Origin: Streptomyces sp. APSN-46.1 | Lineage (GTDB): Bacteria; Actinomycetota; Actinomycetes; Streptomycetales; Streptomycetaceae | Direction of reading: 5' to 3' | Assembly: GCF_022815725.1 (NCBI RefSeq) | Contig: NZ_JALGRF010000001.1 | Location: forward strand, 434,001 to 498,000 | Length of the DNA: 64,000 nucleotides | The notes under the pieces: model-generated | What the model saw: the letters and a program-made list of their open reading frames with translations, nothing else | The model's database searches: none | Told to the model about the DNA's origin: nothing | Part shown: positions 45,015-54,506 of the stretch, one piece after another | Layout of the letters: every line of letters begins with the position of its first letter | Numbering within the stretch: position 1 is the first letter of the stretch | Translations under genes and position numbers: made by a program

Positions 45015-45722
45015 GTGCGGACTTACGGCCAGTACTGTCCCATCGCTCGTGGCGCAGAGATCTTCGCCGAGCGCTGGACACCGGTAATCATCCGCAACCT
45101 GTACCTGGGCTGCGGAATCTTCAGCGAGATCCTGGAGGGCGCGCCCGGGCTCTCCCGCACTCTGCTCGCGCAGCGGCTCAAGCAGCTCGAACGCCTCGGA
45201 ATCGTGGAGTCGGCGCCCAAACCCGAAGGGCGCGGACGCCACTACGAGCTCACGCCCGCGGGTCACGACCTCTTCAAGGTCTGCGTGTCGCTCGGCGAGT
45301 GGGGTGCCGCCTGGCTCGAAATCGCCCCCGAGCACCTCGATCCCTTCGTGGCGCTGTGGTCGATGTGCAACATGCTCCGCAGAGACCGGCTCCCGGACCG
45401 CCGCATCGTCATCCGCTTCGACTTCACCGGCCGCCGGCGCCCCGAGCGGTACTGGCTGCTGATCGAGCACGCGGACACCGAGATCTGCAAGACGTACCCC
45501 GGCCTCGACGAGGACCTCTACATCACGGCGGAAGCCGAGGCCTTCGTCAAATGGCATGCCGGGCAGCTCCCTTGGGTTGAAGCCACCCGCGACCGCCGCA
45601 TCCAACTCCACGGCCCGTCGTGGCTCGTACGAGCCTTTCCCACCTGGAACGCCAAGAGCGCCTTCGCCCACATCAAGCCGGTTCCCCGGACTGCGGCGAG
45701 CCGACTGCAGACCCTGGGTTGA
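45015..45722 (+). CDS. HxlR family transcription regulator
   Basis: A 235-residue protein with GTG start. The HxlR winged helix has the conserved CPIARGAEIFAERWTPVIIR NLYLG and FSEILEGAPGLSRTLLAQRL KQLERLGIV, followed by the wing RGRHYELTPAG. The N-terminal Cys is the redox or electrophile sensor in several members. The C-terminal extension of 120 residues is longer than in minimal HxlR proteins and may bind a ligand. Divergent from the FAD oxidoreductase. Confidence 0.9.
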   Translation: MRTYGQYCPIARGAEIFAERWTPVIIRNLYLGCGIFSEILEGAPGLSRTLLAQRLKQLERLGIVESAPKPEGRGRHYELTPAGHDLFKVCVSLGEWGAAWLEIAPEHLDPFVALWSMCNMLRRDRLPDRRIVIRFDFTGRRRPERYWLLIEHADTEICKTYPGLDEDLYITAEAEAFVKWHAGQLPWVEATRDRRIQLHGPSWLVRAFPTWNAKSAFAHIKPVPRTAASRLQTLG

Positions 45723-45827
45723 CACGGAGGGGCACGGCGTGATGTCCGCACGTAAGGCTCGAGGTCGGCGACGTGGCCGGTGAGGCGCGGGCGCTGCCCG
45801 GTGTTCCGGCATCGAAAAGGGGCGGCG

Positions 45828-45873
45828 GCCCAGCAGGCGATAGGTCACGTGATCAGCAACGGGCCTGCTGGGC
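45828..45873. terminator. Long inverted repeat between convergent genes
   Basis: GCCCAGCAGGC (45828-45838) and GCCTGCTGGGC (45863-45873) pair perfectly over 11 bp with a 24-base loop, in the gap between the HxlR gene and the copper genes. Confidence 0.5.
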
Positions 45874-45895
45874 AGCCGATCGCCCGCCCCCGAGG

Positions 45896-45924
45896 GCCCG
45901 GCACGGATTCCCCTCGTGCCGGGC
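45896..45924. terminator. Hairpin downstream of copper chaperone gene
   Basis: GCCCGGCACG and CGTGCCGGGC pair perfectly over 10 bp with a 9-base loop, 20 bp beyond the stop of the minus-strand chaperone gene. Confidence 0.65.
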
Positions 45925-45944
45925 CGAGCGAGTGACTACGGGTG

Positions 45945-46211
45945 TCAGCCGGCGATGCGCGCTGTGTAGTCCCCGGCTGCCTCAACTGCCGCGACGAGCG
46001 CAGCGGTGTCGGCGCCGGTGTTGTCCTCCAAGCGGACGACGCTGCGTCCGGCTCGTACGTCGGTGGTGGCCGAGCGGACGCTGGGAAGGTCTTCCAGCTC
46101 GTCGTCGATGAGCAGGCCACAGCTGGTGCAGTGCATGCCGTCGATGAGGAGGACCACCTGCTCTCCGGTCACGGCGGCCTCGGGCTTGTTCTTACGGCTG
46201 AACAGCTTCAT
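45945..46211 (-). CDS. HMA-domain copper chaperone
   Basis: An 88-residue protein with one heavy-metal-associated domain: LLIDGMHCTSCGLLIDDELE carries the Met-x-Cys-x-x-Cys copper site. It would carry Cu(I) to the ATPase or membrane partner. ATG 46211 shares its base with the stop of the upstream SafE-cupredoxin gene (TGATG), so both are translated together. Confidence 0.9.
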   Translation of the reverse strand: MKLFSRKNKPEAAVTGEQVVLLIDGMHCTSCGLLIDDELEDLPSVRSATTDVRAGRSVVRLEDNTGADTAALVAAVEAAGDYTARIAG

Positions 46212-47338
46212 CACAGGTCCTTCTCGAACTCGATGGCGCCGGTCTGCATGCCCATGGCGCAGGAGAAGCGCAGGGTTCCGGGTTTGCGGGTGCCCAGGTC
46301 GATCTGGGTGTCGCCGTCGCGTTTGACGATTTCCTGGACGCCGAGTTCGGGGATGGTGAAGGCGCGGGCGCAGCCGCCGGAGTCCTTGCCCCGGAGTACC
46401 AGTGTGGTGGGTACGCCGGCCTTCGCGGTGAACTGTGTGGGGAGGTAGAAGTCCGTCACGGTGAGGATGACGGTCTGCTTTCCCGAGGCGTCGATACGTA
46501 CGGGTGTCACCTCGCCTGTCTCCGTTCCGCCGCGGCCGTCGCCGCTGCCTTCGCCGCCTTCCACGAGGAACGGGCCAGTGGCCGGGGTTTGCTGCCTGCT
46601 CGCAGAGTCGAAGGAGACCCAGCCTCCGGCCTGAAGGGCCGAGATCATGGTCCAGGCCGCGACGGTCAGCACCACCACACCGGTGAGCCCGGCGAGCTTG
46701 CCCGAGAGGGCCTGGGTGCTGCGTCTGAACAGGTAGCCGAGGATGGCGAACAGCGGTGCGGTGCCGAGTACGAACCCGGCCATCACCGCGGCGCCGGCCA
46801 CCGCCGAGCCGGAGGCGATGGCGAGCAGTTCCATCGACAGGGTCACCCCGCAGGGCACGAGCACCGTGGCGAATCCGACCAGGGCGGGGGTGATGGGCGA
46901 CTCGGTCTTGGCGCTGCGCCGCATCAGGCGGCCGAATGACGCCGGAGGGCGCGGCACCAGCCGTCCCAAGGCTTTGACTCCGATCAGGTCCAGCGCGAAG
47001 AGCATCATGACGGCCCCGGCCACGAGCAGCAGCACCGCCTGCGTCCGCGGACTGGGCTGCAAGGCGCTTCCGAACACCCCGAGCATGGCCCCGAGCGCCG
47101 TATGGGACACCAGCTTTCCGGCGAGGAACGCCCCGACGGGAGCCAGCGGTGTGCCGGCGTCGGCCTGACTGGCTGGGCGCGGCGTATGCGAGGACTTGGG
47201 GGACGGTTCCGGGTCGGGGCTGCGGCGGCGGGTCACGGCACCGGCCAGCAGGCCCCCCTGTACGGCGGCGCACGAGGCACCGCCAGCGAGCAGGCCGGTG
47301 CTCGCACCGGTGATCAGCAAAGCGATGGACGACGGCAT
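46211..47338 (-). CDS. SafE/UreH-like membrane protein fused to a cupredoxin-like domain
   Basis: A 375-residue protein. Residues 1-240 carry six to seven membrane spans of the TauE/SafE/UreH-2 type (VLVPCGVTLSMELLAIASGS with a Pro-Cys-Gly motif like CcdA). Residues 275-375 form an extracytoplasmic cupredoxin-like domain (LTVTDFYLPTQFTAKAGVPT, GGCARAFTIPELGVQ, LRFSCAMGMQTGAIEFEKDL), whose Cys, His-free Met-rich end could bind copper. Similar fusions occur in copper-handling operons. First gene of the two-gene operon with the HMA chaperone. Confidence 0.8.
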   Translation of the reverse strand: MPSSIALLITGASTGLLAGGASCAAVQGGLLAGAVTRRRSPDPEPSPKSSHTPRPASQADAGTPLAPVGAFLAGKLVSHTALGAMLGVFGSALQPSPRTQAVLLLVAGAVMMLFALDLIGVKALGRLVPRPPASFGRLMRRSAKTESPITPALVGFATVLVPCGVTLSMELLAIASGSAVAGAAVMAGFVLGTAPLFAILGYLFRRSTQALSGKLAGLTGVVVLTVAAWTMISALQAGGWVSFDSASRQQTPATGPFLVEGGEGSGDGRGGTETGEVTPVRIDASGKQTVILTVTDFYLPTQFTAKAGVPTTLVLRGKDSGGCARAFTIPELGVQEIVKRDGDTQIDLGTRKPGTLRFSCAMGMQTGAIEFEKDL

Positions 47339-47453
47339 GCGTCGTTACTCCTGTTCTGCGACGACGGCGCGCACCGGGACATCAGGGCGCGCCGAAGTGG
47401 ACGTGAGGGAAGGCGGCTTCCCGCGAGGCGTCAGCCCTGCGGGTGGCCGGCCG

Positions 47454-47855
47454 TCACGTCCGTGACACGCACAACCGGTGCAGATCAGGAGGGGCCGCCG
47501 CCGGAGGCGGGGCATGTGGCCACGGACGCGGGAGCGTGGGTGAACAGTCCGTCGCGTGCGGCACGATCCCGAGCACCGGGGTGGTCGGGCCGTCCTGCGT
47601 GAGGACGCCCTTCGGCGCCACGCACTGCTCCTGCGCCACCGGGCAACGCGGACCGTGGTCGGGCGTCGCGACCGCGGCGGAAGCCTCGGTGTGCCCACCG
47701 ACCGCGACGTGCGGGGCGGTGTCCATCGGCCCCGGCATCGCCATCGTCATGGCGGGACGCGCGAGCCCCGTCAGACAGGCGAAGAGCGCGCACGCCAGCA
47801 GCACTCCGGACCACGCCCGGAGCGACAGAGGCAGGCGTTGCGGCATGCGCGCCAT
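47454..47855 (-). CDS. DUF6153-like exported protein with Met/His/Cys
   Basis: A 133-residue protein with one N-terminal hydrophobic segment (GVLLACALFACLTGL) followed by MTMAMPGPMD and scattered His and Cys (GPRCPVAQEQCV, HATDCSPTL). I recall this layout as DUF6153, found near copper genes in Streptomyces. Probable periplasmic or membrane-tethered copper-binding role, inferred from composition and context. Confidence 0.65.
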   Translation of the reverse strand: MARMPQRLPLSLRAWSGVLLACALFACLTGLARPAMTMAMPGPMDTAPHVAVGGHTEASAAVATPDHGPRCPVAQEQCVAPKGVLTQDGPTTPVLGIVPHATDCSPTLPRPWPHAPPPAAAPPDLHRLCVSRT

Positions 47856-47901
47856 GCTAGGCCATGCCGTGAGCGACCCTTCCGACCGGTCGCTCGCCGC
47901 G

Positions 47902-48312
47902 TCAGGACGCCGCCGACGCGCCTTCGATGATCCGGCAGACCACAGCCCTCTCTCCCCGGCCCGCTGCCTGGCCGGCCTGGGCCCGGGCGCTGCGCAGGGT
48001 CGCCCGGAGCGCTTGGAGGTCGGCGATACGACGATCGATGTCCGCGAGATGCTGATCCAGGAGATCGGTGACGAGGCCGCACGGCTGTTCGCCCCTGCGC
48101 TGGAGGTCGAGGATGTCCTTGATCTCCTTGAGGCTGAGGCCGAGCGCCTGCGCCTGTCGGATGAAGCGGAGCACGGGAATCACGTCGTCCGTGTACGTGC
48201 GGTAGCCGGCGGCGGTGCGCTCGGGAGGGTCGATGAGTCCGCCGGCCTCGTAGAGGCGGACGGCCTTGGGGCTCAGACCGCTTTCGGCGGCGATGCTTCC
48301 GACGGTGAGCAT
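47902..48312 (-). CDS. MerR family metal-responsive regulator (CueR-like)
   Basis: A 136-residue MerR protein. The N-terminal winged helix is MLTVGSIAAESGLSPKAVRL YEAGGL in order, with the second wing GYRTYTDDVIPVLRFIRQA. A dimer helix and a C-terminal loop with a single Cys in AVVCRIIEGA follow; a second Cys lies at EQPCG. This is CueR-like, although the exact C-x7-C pair is not obvious. It is divergent from copA over a classical MerR-type promoter, so it probably activates copA in response to Cu(I). Confidence 0.88.
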   Translation of the reverse strand: MLTVGSIAAESGLSPKAVRLYEAGGLIDPPERTAAGYRTYTDDVIPVLRFIRQAQALGLSLKEIKDILDLQRRGEQPCGLVTDLLDQHLADIDRRIADLQALRATLRSARAQAGQAAGRGERAVVCRIIEGASAAS

Positions 48313-48349
48313 GGGCGACTCCGTTCGTACCGGTCCTGCCAGTCTGCGC

Positions 48350-48379
48350 TTGACCTTGTCCTTAGGGCAAGGTTCTAGC
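48350..48379 (+). promoter_or_regulatory. MerR/CueR-type promoter for copA
   Basis: -35 TTGACC at 48350-48355 and -10-like TCTAGC around 48374-48379, with the long 18-20 bp spacer typical of MerR promoters. Within it lies the dyad ACCTTG...CAAGGT (48353-48373), close to the CueR consensus. It reads toward copA, which starts 71 bp downstream. Confidence 0.8.
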
Positions 48380-48449
48380 GTGGCCGGACCGGTGGAGCTG
48401 TCGCCCTTGCCCCGTTCCGTACGAAACTGAAAGCGAGAGGAACCCTGCC

Positions 48450-50648
48450 ATGGCACCGACCGCTTCGGCTCAGGCCGATCACTCCGTCGAGCTGGCCATC
48501 ACCGGCATGACCTGCGCGTCCTGTGTGGCGCGGGTCGAGCGGAAGCTGGCCAAGCTGCCCGGCGTGAGCGCGACGGTCAACCTCGCGACCGCCACCGCGC
48601 ACATCACCCGGGAAGACCCGGAGGTGTCGCAGGAGCAGCTGATCGCCGCCGTCGAGGCCATCGGGTACGGAGCCTCGGCGATGGGCGGCGAGTCCGCGCA
48701 GGAGGAAGCCGAGACGGACACCGAGAGTGCCCACCTCGCCAGGCTTCGGCGGCGGCTGATCGGTTCGGCGCTGCTGGGACTGCCGGTGGTCCTGGTCTCC
48801 ATGATTCCGGCCCTTCAGTTCGACGGCTGGCAGTGGGTCGCACTGCTGCTGGCCACTCCGGTGGTCGCGTGGGGCGCCTGGCCGTTCCACCGGGCGGCCG
48901 CCCTGAACCTGCGGCACGGATCGGCGACGATGGACACCCTGGTGTCGCTGGGCGTGCTCGCCGCCTACCTGTGGAGCGTCGGCGTGGTCGCCGCCGGAGG
49001 CGAGCACCTGTACCTGGAGGTCGCGGTCGTCCTGACGGCCTTCCTGCTGGCCGGCCGGTTCTTCGAGGCCCGGGCCAAGCGCAGGGCCGGGGACGCGATA
49101 CGCGCGCTGATGGACCTGGGCGCCAAGGACGTCGCCGTGCTGCGAGGCGGTACGGAGGTACGTATTCCGGTTGAGGGCCTGGCGGTCGGCGACCTGTTCG
49201 TCGTACGGCCCGGGGAGAAGATCGCCACGGACGGCGAGGTCGTCGACGGTTCCTCTGCGGTCGACGAATCCCTCCTGACCGGGGAGAGCGTGCCGGTGGA
49301 GGTCCAGCCGGGCTCGGCGGTCACCGGTGCGACCGTCAACAGCCACGGCCGGTTGGTCGTACGGGCCACGCGGATCGGTGCGGACACCAAGCTGGCGCAG
49401 ATCGCGGCCCTGGTGGAGCGGGCACAGACGGGCAAGGCGGCTGTGCAGCGGCTGGCTGACCGGATCTCGGCAGTGTTCGTGCCCGCGGTCATCGCGCTCG
49501 CCGCGGGCACCTTCGGAGTGTGGATGCTGACCGGCGCCTCTGCCGCAACCGCGCTGACCGCTGCCATCGCCGTGGTGATCATCGCCTGCCCCTGTGCGCT
49601 GGGCCTGGCGACGCCGACCGCCCTGATGGTCGGTACCGGCCGTGGCGCCCAGCTCGGGCTGCTGATCTCCGGGCCGGAGGTACTGGAGTCCACCCGGCGG
49701 ATCGACACCGTGGTCCTGGACAAGACCGGCACGGTCACCGAGGGCCGGATGCGCCTGGTGGAGGTCGTGCCCGCCGCAGGCGAGGACGAGGCCGAGGTCC
49801 TGCGCCTGGCGGGGGCCCTGGAGGACGCGAGCGAGCACCCCATCGCCGCCGCGATCGCCCAGGCCGCGCGGGAGCGGCTCGGCTCCCTGCCGCCGGTGAC
49901 CGGCTTCGCCAACACCCAGGGCCGAGGCGTTACCGGGACCGTAGAGGGGCGCACGGTTCACGCGGGCCGGGCCTCCTGGCTGGGACAGCAGTCGCTGGAG
50001 CTGACCGGCGGACTGGCCCAGGCCAGGGACGCGGCGGAGGCCGCGGGCCGTACGGTGGTCTTTGTCGCCTGGGACGGGCAGGTGCGGGCCGCATTGGTGG
50101 TCGCCGACACCGTGAAGGCGGCGAGCGCCGAGGCGGTCGCGGACCTCGAGCGGCTCGGCCTCACCCCGGTCCTGCTGACCGGCGACAACGCGGCGGCTGC
50201 CCGCGCTGTGGCCGCCGAGGTCGGCATCGACCGGTTCATTGCCGAGGTCCACCCCGAGGACAAGGTCGCCGAGATCCGGCGACTTCAGGAGCAGGGCCGC
50301 GTGGTGGCGATGGTCGGCGACGGAGTCAACGACGCGGCCGCGCTCGCGCAGGCCGACCTCGGCCTGGCCATGGGCACCGGTACCGACGCCGCGATCGCCG
50401 CGTCCGACCTGACGCTAGTACGCGGTGACCTGCGGGCCGCCGGTGACGCCATCAGGCTTGCGCGCCGCACCCTCCGTACGATCAAGGCCAACCTGTTCTG
50501 GGCATTCGCCTACAACGTGGCCGCCCTGCCGCTGGCCGCCCTGGGCATGCTCAACCCGATGATCGCCGGCGCTGCGATGGCCTCCTCGTCCGTATTCGTC
50601 GTCACCAACAGCCTGCGACTGCGCCGATTCCAGCCGCTGCATCGCTGA
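48450..50648 (+). CDS. copA: Copper-translocating P1B-type ATPase
   Basis: A 732-residue membrane ATPase exporting Cu(I). One N-terminal HMA domain (GMTCASC, residues 19-25), eight membrane spans, TGES actuator motif, CPC metal site in [11 protein letters not shown], phosphorylation motif DKTGTVTEG, the SEHPIA His-Pro motif and the hinge [18 protein letters not shown] are all intact. Ends with the [20 protein letters not shown] span. Transcribed from the MerR-type promoter upstream. Confidence 0.97.
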   Translation: MAPTASAQADHSVELAITGMTCASCVARVERKLAKLPGVSATVNLATATAHITREDPEVSQEQLIAAVEAIGYGASAMGGESAQEEAETDTESAHLARLRRRLIGSALLGLPVVLVSMIPALQFDGWQWVALLLATPVVAWGAWPFHRAAALNLRHGSATMDTLVSLGVLAAYLWSVGVVAAGGEHLYLEVAVVLTAFLLAGRFFEARAKRRAGDAIRALMDLGAKDVAVLRGGTEVRIPVEGLAVGDLFVVRPGEKIATDGEVVDGSSAVDESLLTGESVPVEVQPGSAVTGATVNSHGRLVVRATRIGADTKLAQIAALVERAQTGKAAVQRLADRISAVFVPAVIALAAGTFGVWMLTGASAATALTAAIAVVIIACPCALGLATPTALMVGTGRGAQLGLLISGPEVLESTRRIDTVVLDKTGTVTEGRMRLVEVVPAAGEDEAEVLRLAGALEDASEHPIAAAIAQAARERLGSLPPVTGFANTQGRGVTGTVEGRTVHAGRASWLGQQSLELTGGLAQARDAAEAAGRTVVFVAWDGQVRAALVVADTVKAASAEAVADLERLGLTPVLLTGDNAAAARAVAAEVGIDRFIAEVHPEDKVAEIRRLQEQGRVVAMVGDGVNDAAALAQADLGLAMGTGTDAAIAASDLTLVRGDLRAAGDAIRLARRTLRTIKANLFWAFAYNVAALPLAALGMLNPMIAGAAMASSSVFVVTNSLRLRRFQPLHR

Positions 50649-50709
50649 CCCGCGGGTTCTGTGCTGAGCTGGAGATGTCCTCGGGCAACGGCGCCCCTGG
50701 GAGGCACGT

Positions 50710-51543
50710 ATGCCGCACGTCCATCTCGAAGCACCCGCGCCGACCCGGCCCGGAGTCCTTCTGCCCCGGCGCGATCTGGCGGTCGGCGGGACGCTGATGG
50801 TGCTGATCGCCGTACTCGCGTGGGTACTCACGATCGGGCAGGCCCGCCACATGGGGATGGAGCCGGGAACGATGGGCCTGGCGCTTCCGCTCTTCCTGCT
50901 GCTGTGGGTGGTCATGATGGCGGCGATGATGCTGCCGTCCGTGGCGCCGGTGGCCATCACCTGGGTGCGGGGGATCGGCCGCCGCTCGGCGGGCCCGGCC
51001 CGCGCACTGCACATCGCCGAGTTCGTCAGCGGATATCTGCTGGCCTGGACCGGGTTCGGGCTGCTCGCTTACGGAGCACTGGCTGCGACCGGAAGCCTGG
51101 TGGACGGTAATCCGGACGTCGGCCGCTGGATCGGAGCCGGGGCGTTCCTCCTCGCCGGGCTGCATCAGTTCGGGCCGCTGAAGCGGGTCTGCCTGCGGCA
51201 CTGCCGCAATCCGATGTTCCAGCTGCTGCGGTACTCGCGGTTCCGGCCGTGGGCGAGGGATCTGCGGGTCGGCGCGCATCACGGGCTGTACTGCGTCGGC
51301 TGCTGCTGGGGGCTGATGCTCGTCCTGATCCCGCTCGGCTTCATGAACGTGGCCGCGATGGCGGCCGTGGCCGCAGTGATCTTCCTGGAGAAGCTCTGGC
51401 GGCAGGGCCCCTGGCTCACCTGGGCCGTTGGGATCGCCTTCCTCGTCCTGGCGGCTCTCGCTCCGTTCCAGGACTGGCTGCTGCCGGGCCTGGAGAACGC
51501 TCCCCCGATGGAGGAGATGAACCAGATGACGGGCCTGCTCTGA
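50710..51543 (+). CDS. DUF2182 integral membrane protein
   Basis: A 277-residue protein with seven predicted spans. The family motif WVVMMAAMMLPSVAPVAI is present, and the Cys-rich segment KRVCLRHCRNP plus YCVGCCWGLMLVLIPLGFMN in the second half matches DUF2182 (predicted metal-binding membrane proteins). It starts with MPHVHLEAPAP, a possible His metal site. Such genes pair with DUF1326 genes, two copies of which lie just downstream here. A copper or other metal role is inferred. Confidence 0.85.
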   Translation: MPHVHLEAPAPTRPGVLLPRRDLAVGGTLMVLIAVLAWVLTIGQARHMGMEPGTMGLALPLFLLLWVVMMAAMMLPSVAPVAITWVRGIGRRSAGPARALHIAEFVSGYLLAWTGFGLLAYGALAATGSLVDGNPDVGRWIGAGAFLLAGLHQFGPLKRVCLRHCRNPMFQLLRYSRFRPWARDLRVGAHHGLYCVGCCWGLMLVLIPLGFMNVAAMAAVAAVIFLEKLWRQGPWLTWAVGIAFLVLAALAPFQDWLLPGLENAPPMEEMNQMTGLL

Positions 51544-51805
51544 GCGGCGACCCCGTCGCCGCCCGCCGAGCGGCGCGCCGGCAGCTGAAGAATCCCGCAC
51601 TGGAAACGCAGAACGGCACCAGGAAGTTGACTGCCACGCGCACGGCCGTGGCCGCGCCGGCGTCGCCCGAAGCGATGACCGAACCCTGGTTGACCAGAGA
51701 CAGCACGATGCCGACGAGAATCGCGATCGGTACACACCGCGACAGCGACGTGCGCGAGAACACGGTCGGCAGCAGGCGTGGCTCCACCTGCGCGGGAGGA
51801 GACAT
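51416..51805 (-). CDS. NrtS-like small membrane protein
   Basis: From ATG 51805, FSRTSLSRCVPIAILVGIVL, SLVNQGSVIASG and VNFLVPFCVSSAGFFSC give two membrane spans in the order of NrtS-type nitrate/nitrite transporters (normally 75-100 residues). The frame runs on without a stop to 51416, overlapping the DUF2182 gene end by 128 bp. That tail is Arg/Ser/Pro-rich and is probably not authentic, so the original 3' end may have been lost. Confidence 0.5.
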   Translation of the reverse strand: MSPPAQVEPRLLPTVFSRTSLSRCVPIAILVGIVLSLVNQGSVIASGDAGAATAVRVAVNFLVPFCVSSAGFFSCRRAARRAATGSPLRAGPSSGSSPPSGERSPGPAAASPGTEREPPGRGRRSQRPR

Positions 51806-51848
51806 CTACCGTCCTCCTCCCGTATTCAACGCACTGGCCGGCTGCCCG

Positions 51849-52469
51849 CTACCGCCCTACGGGCGCGCCCTCGGGCTGCTCGCTGGAGAAGGTGTAGTTG
51901 GACTGCTCTCCGTACTGCGGCTCGAAGGACAGGCCGAACGCACTCGAAGTGCCGGTCGTACGCCCCAGGGTGAACTCGGGGGAGAATCCGAACATCGCGT
52001 TCTTCATCGTCGTAGGCCCACCATCGGGACCGCGAAGAGGCTCAAATGCCAACTCGGTCTTCCCACCAACGCTGAGCTGCGGCTTCTCCCCGTCCGTCAG
52101 GGAGACACTCGCCCGCTCCACGCCCAGATACTCGCCGTAGAACTGCGACAGTTCACCGAACGCACCGCCTTCGCGCCCGGACAGAATGCGCTCGAGTGCA
52201 TCGACCTGCTCGTCGCTGGCGCCCTCGTCGACGACGATGCCGACCTTCCAGTTGCCGGCCGTCAGGTTGGAGGGGAAGTGGTTGTAGAAGGCGAACGTCA
52301 CCCCGGACAGGTCAACGTCGTCCAAGCGCCCGTCCGCCACGTGGAAGGCGGCGCACCCGAGGCATTCCTCGCGTCCTTGCGGGTCGTGCGGCTTCGCGTC
52401 GACCGCGCACCCGCAGACCATCGCGCATGAGCAACCAGCCAGGTAGTTGCCCGAGATACTCCACGTCAT
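51849..52469 (-). CDS. DUF1326 protein A
   Basis: A 206-residue soluble protein (ATG 52469 after GGGAG). The N-terminal GNYLAGCSCAMVCGCAVDAK and later EECLGCAAFHV give a cluster of cysteines suited to metal binding. The rest is beta-rich (VTFAFYNHFPSNLTAGNWKV; FGFSPEFTLGRTTG). Family DUF1326 has no proven function but is regularly next to DUF2182 genes. It is divergent from protein B at 52913. Confidence 0.85.
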   Translation of the reverse strand: MTWSISGNYLAGCSCAMVCGCAVDAKPHDPQGREECLGCAAFHVADGRLDDVDLSGVTFAFYNHFPSNLTAGNWKVGIVVDEGASDEQVDALERILSGREGGAFGELSQFYGEYLGVERASVSLTDGEKPQLSVGGKTELAFEPLRGPDGGPTTMKNAMFGFSPEFTLGRTTGTSSAFGLSFEPQYGEQSNYTFSSEQPEGAPVGR

Positions 52470-52912
52470 GACTGCTCCCGATCGCTGGATGATTTCCGCC
52501 GTCCGACGGTGCGGACGACGCCGGCGTCGAGAGCGGCGGGTGGGGAGCGCGCGGACCCAAAGACGGGCACGCTGCAGGCTATGGAGCCGACGCTGACCCC
52601 GACAGCGGCGGCATACGTCACCCCGCTGCCCGGGCCAGAGGTTCTGTCCAGCGCGATGGCAGCAAACATCTCCGACTCGCCCCTGTGGACGCTGTTCCGG
52701 TCCGAGGAGCCAGCCCTTCCCTTCAAGGCTAGGCGCGCCCGCCACGGGTGTACAGATCGATTCGGCCCCGGCGGCCTCGGCTTTGCTCATCGCAGGAGGA
52801 GGGGGAGAATTGAGGAGATGACCCGTGCCGCCGAGCGCCGACTGCGATGTCCGGCGGGGGCTTTGCCGACCACGTGTTCCCTGCCCGGCGCGGGCCGTGT
52901 GGAGGCGATGAG

Positions 52913-53566
52913 ATGTCCGAGACGACAGCGACCGTCCCGAGATGGCACGCGGCCGGAGACTGGTTCGACACGTGCAGGTGCAATGTTCCCTGCCCCTGCT
53001 CCTTTGCCCAGCTGCCCACCTACGGGGAGTGCGACGGAGTCCTGGCCTGGCATATCCGCGAGGGCAACTACGGCGAGGTACCGCTGGGCGGCCTCAACGT
53101 CCTGATGCTCAGCTCCTTCGTCGGCAACGTGTGGGCGGAACACTCCGACTCGTACGCGGCGGTATTCCTAGACGAGCGTGCCGACGACGCGCAGCGCGAA
53201 GCCTTGCAAATGATCTTCGGTGGCCAGGCGGGCAGCTGGCCCGCCGAGATGGTGACCATGATGGACGCCGAGATGCGGGGCATGGACTTCGCCCCGATCC
53301 AAGTGGAGGTCGACGAGGACCTGGGCGGCTGGCGAGCCACGATCCCCGGCCGCGTCGAGGCGAGCGCGGTGCCGCTGACGGGCCCGACCACACCGGAGGG
53401 CGCGCGAGTCCAATCGACCAACCTGCCGGGCTCGGAAACCGGTCCGGGACAGGTCGCGACCTGGGGCCGCTCAACGGCGGACCGTGCCGACGCCTTCGGC
53501 TTCCACTGGAGCCGGGAAGGCCAGTCCAGCAAGCACATCACCTTCGACTGGACAGGACCGAACTAA
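52913..53566 (+). CDS. DUF1326 protein B
   Basis: A 217-residue paralogue of the 51849-52469 gene. ATG 52913 follows GGAGG at 52901. Cys motif DTCRCNVPCPCSFAQLPTYG E-C, then VLAWHIREGNYGEVPLGGLN and FGFHWSREGQSSKHITFDW at the end. The Cys spacing differs from protein A (C-x-C-x3-C-x-C), so the two may bind different metals or act as a heteromeric pair (inference). Confidence 0.85.
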   Translation: MSETTATVPRWHAAGDWFDTCRCNVPCPCSFAQLPTYGECDGVLAWHIREGNYGEVPLGGLNVLMLSSFVGNVWAEHSDSYAAVFLDERADDAQREALQMIFGGQAGSWPAEMVTMMDAEMRGMDFAPIQVEVDEDLGGWRATIPGRVEASAVPLTGPTTPEGARVQSTNLPGSETGPGQVATWGRSTADRADAFGFHWSREGQSSKHITFDWTGPN

Positions 53567-53744
53567 GGACTTGTCGGGGTGATCACGTTCGGAGTCACAT
53601 GCCGAGGGCCGGCCTTCGGACCATTTGTCGGTGACCGGCTGCATGCCGAGAACGAGCGCCTGGTCTTCAAGGCGGACATCGGTTGAGAGGGATGGAGTGG
53701 CCTGTCCATGATGGGGATGTGCCCATCTCACGTGGAGGCGCGTC

Positions 53745-54392
53745 ATGGCGGTCACCGAGGGGTTCGGACCGTTCCACGGGTTCCGCACCTGGTACAAGAT
53801 CGTGGGTGAGCCTGGCGAAGAGCTGCCGCTGCTCGTGATCAACGGAGGGCCGGCTGCACCTCCTGGGCCACTCCTTCGGTGCCCAGGTGGCCTTGGAGTA
53901 CGTCCTCACCCGCCCGCCGGCCTGGCCAGTGCGGCCCTGTACGAGTCCGAGGCCCGCCGACTCGAGCACTCCCTACCGCCCGACGCACGGGCCGCCATCG
54001 CCCGGGACGAGGAGGGGGCCGCCATGGCCTTCTACCAGCGGTGGCTCTGCCGCCTGGACCCCTGGCCCGACCACCTCTCTCGCTCTTTCACGAACATGAA
54101 CCACGACGTGTACGGGATCATGTGGGGTGAGGAATGGGACATCACCGGGAACCTCAAGGAACGGGACGTCACCCCCCGGCTGGGCGAGCTGGACCTCCCC
54201 GTCCTCATCACCTCCGGCCGCCACGACCTCACGACCCCCGCAGTGGTCCGCCCCCTGGCGGACGGCATTTCGGGCGCCGAGTGGGTCCTCTTCGAGCAGA
54301 GCTCCCACCTCCCCTCAGCCGAAGAACCGGACCACTACCGTGAGGTCCTCACTGCCTTCCTCACCAAGGTCGAGGTGTCCGCCCTCTCCTAG
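53745..54392 (+). pseudogene. Proline iminopeptidase-like hydrolase, deleted and frameshifted
   Basis: MAVTEGFGPFHGFRTWYKIV then LPLLVINGGP matches the start of alpha/beta-hydrolase prolyl aminopeptidases. The following 60-70 residues are missing, and the nucleophile string LHLLGHSFGAQVALEYVL appears in a different frame (53850-53910). The original frame resumes with the cap (FYQRWLCRLDPWPDHLSRSF) and the catalytic Asp/His end (VLITSGRHDLTTP, EQSSHLPSAEEPDHY). An internal deletion and two frameshifts make it non-functional. Confidence 0.75.
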
Positions 54393-54506
54393 GGCCGTGA
54401 CCGCATAGGTTCGCCGGATTGCAGGTTGGGACGGGTGGCCCGATGCGCTCTCGCCAGCGGTAAGGGCACGATCATCAGCCTGGCCGCGGCTGAAGCCGAT
54501 CCGCTC

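Noticed and set aside
48375..50252. Minus-strand open frame of 625 codons opposite copA
   Set aside because: Low-complexity Gly/Arg/Asp composition. CopA on the plus strand has every P-type ATPase motif.
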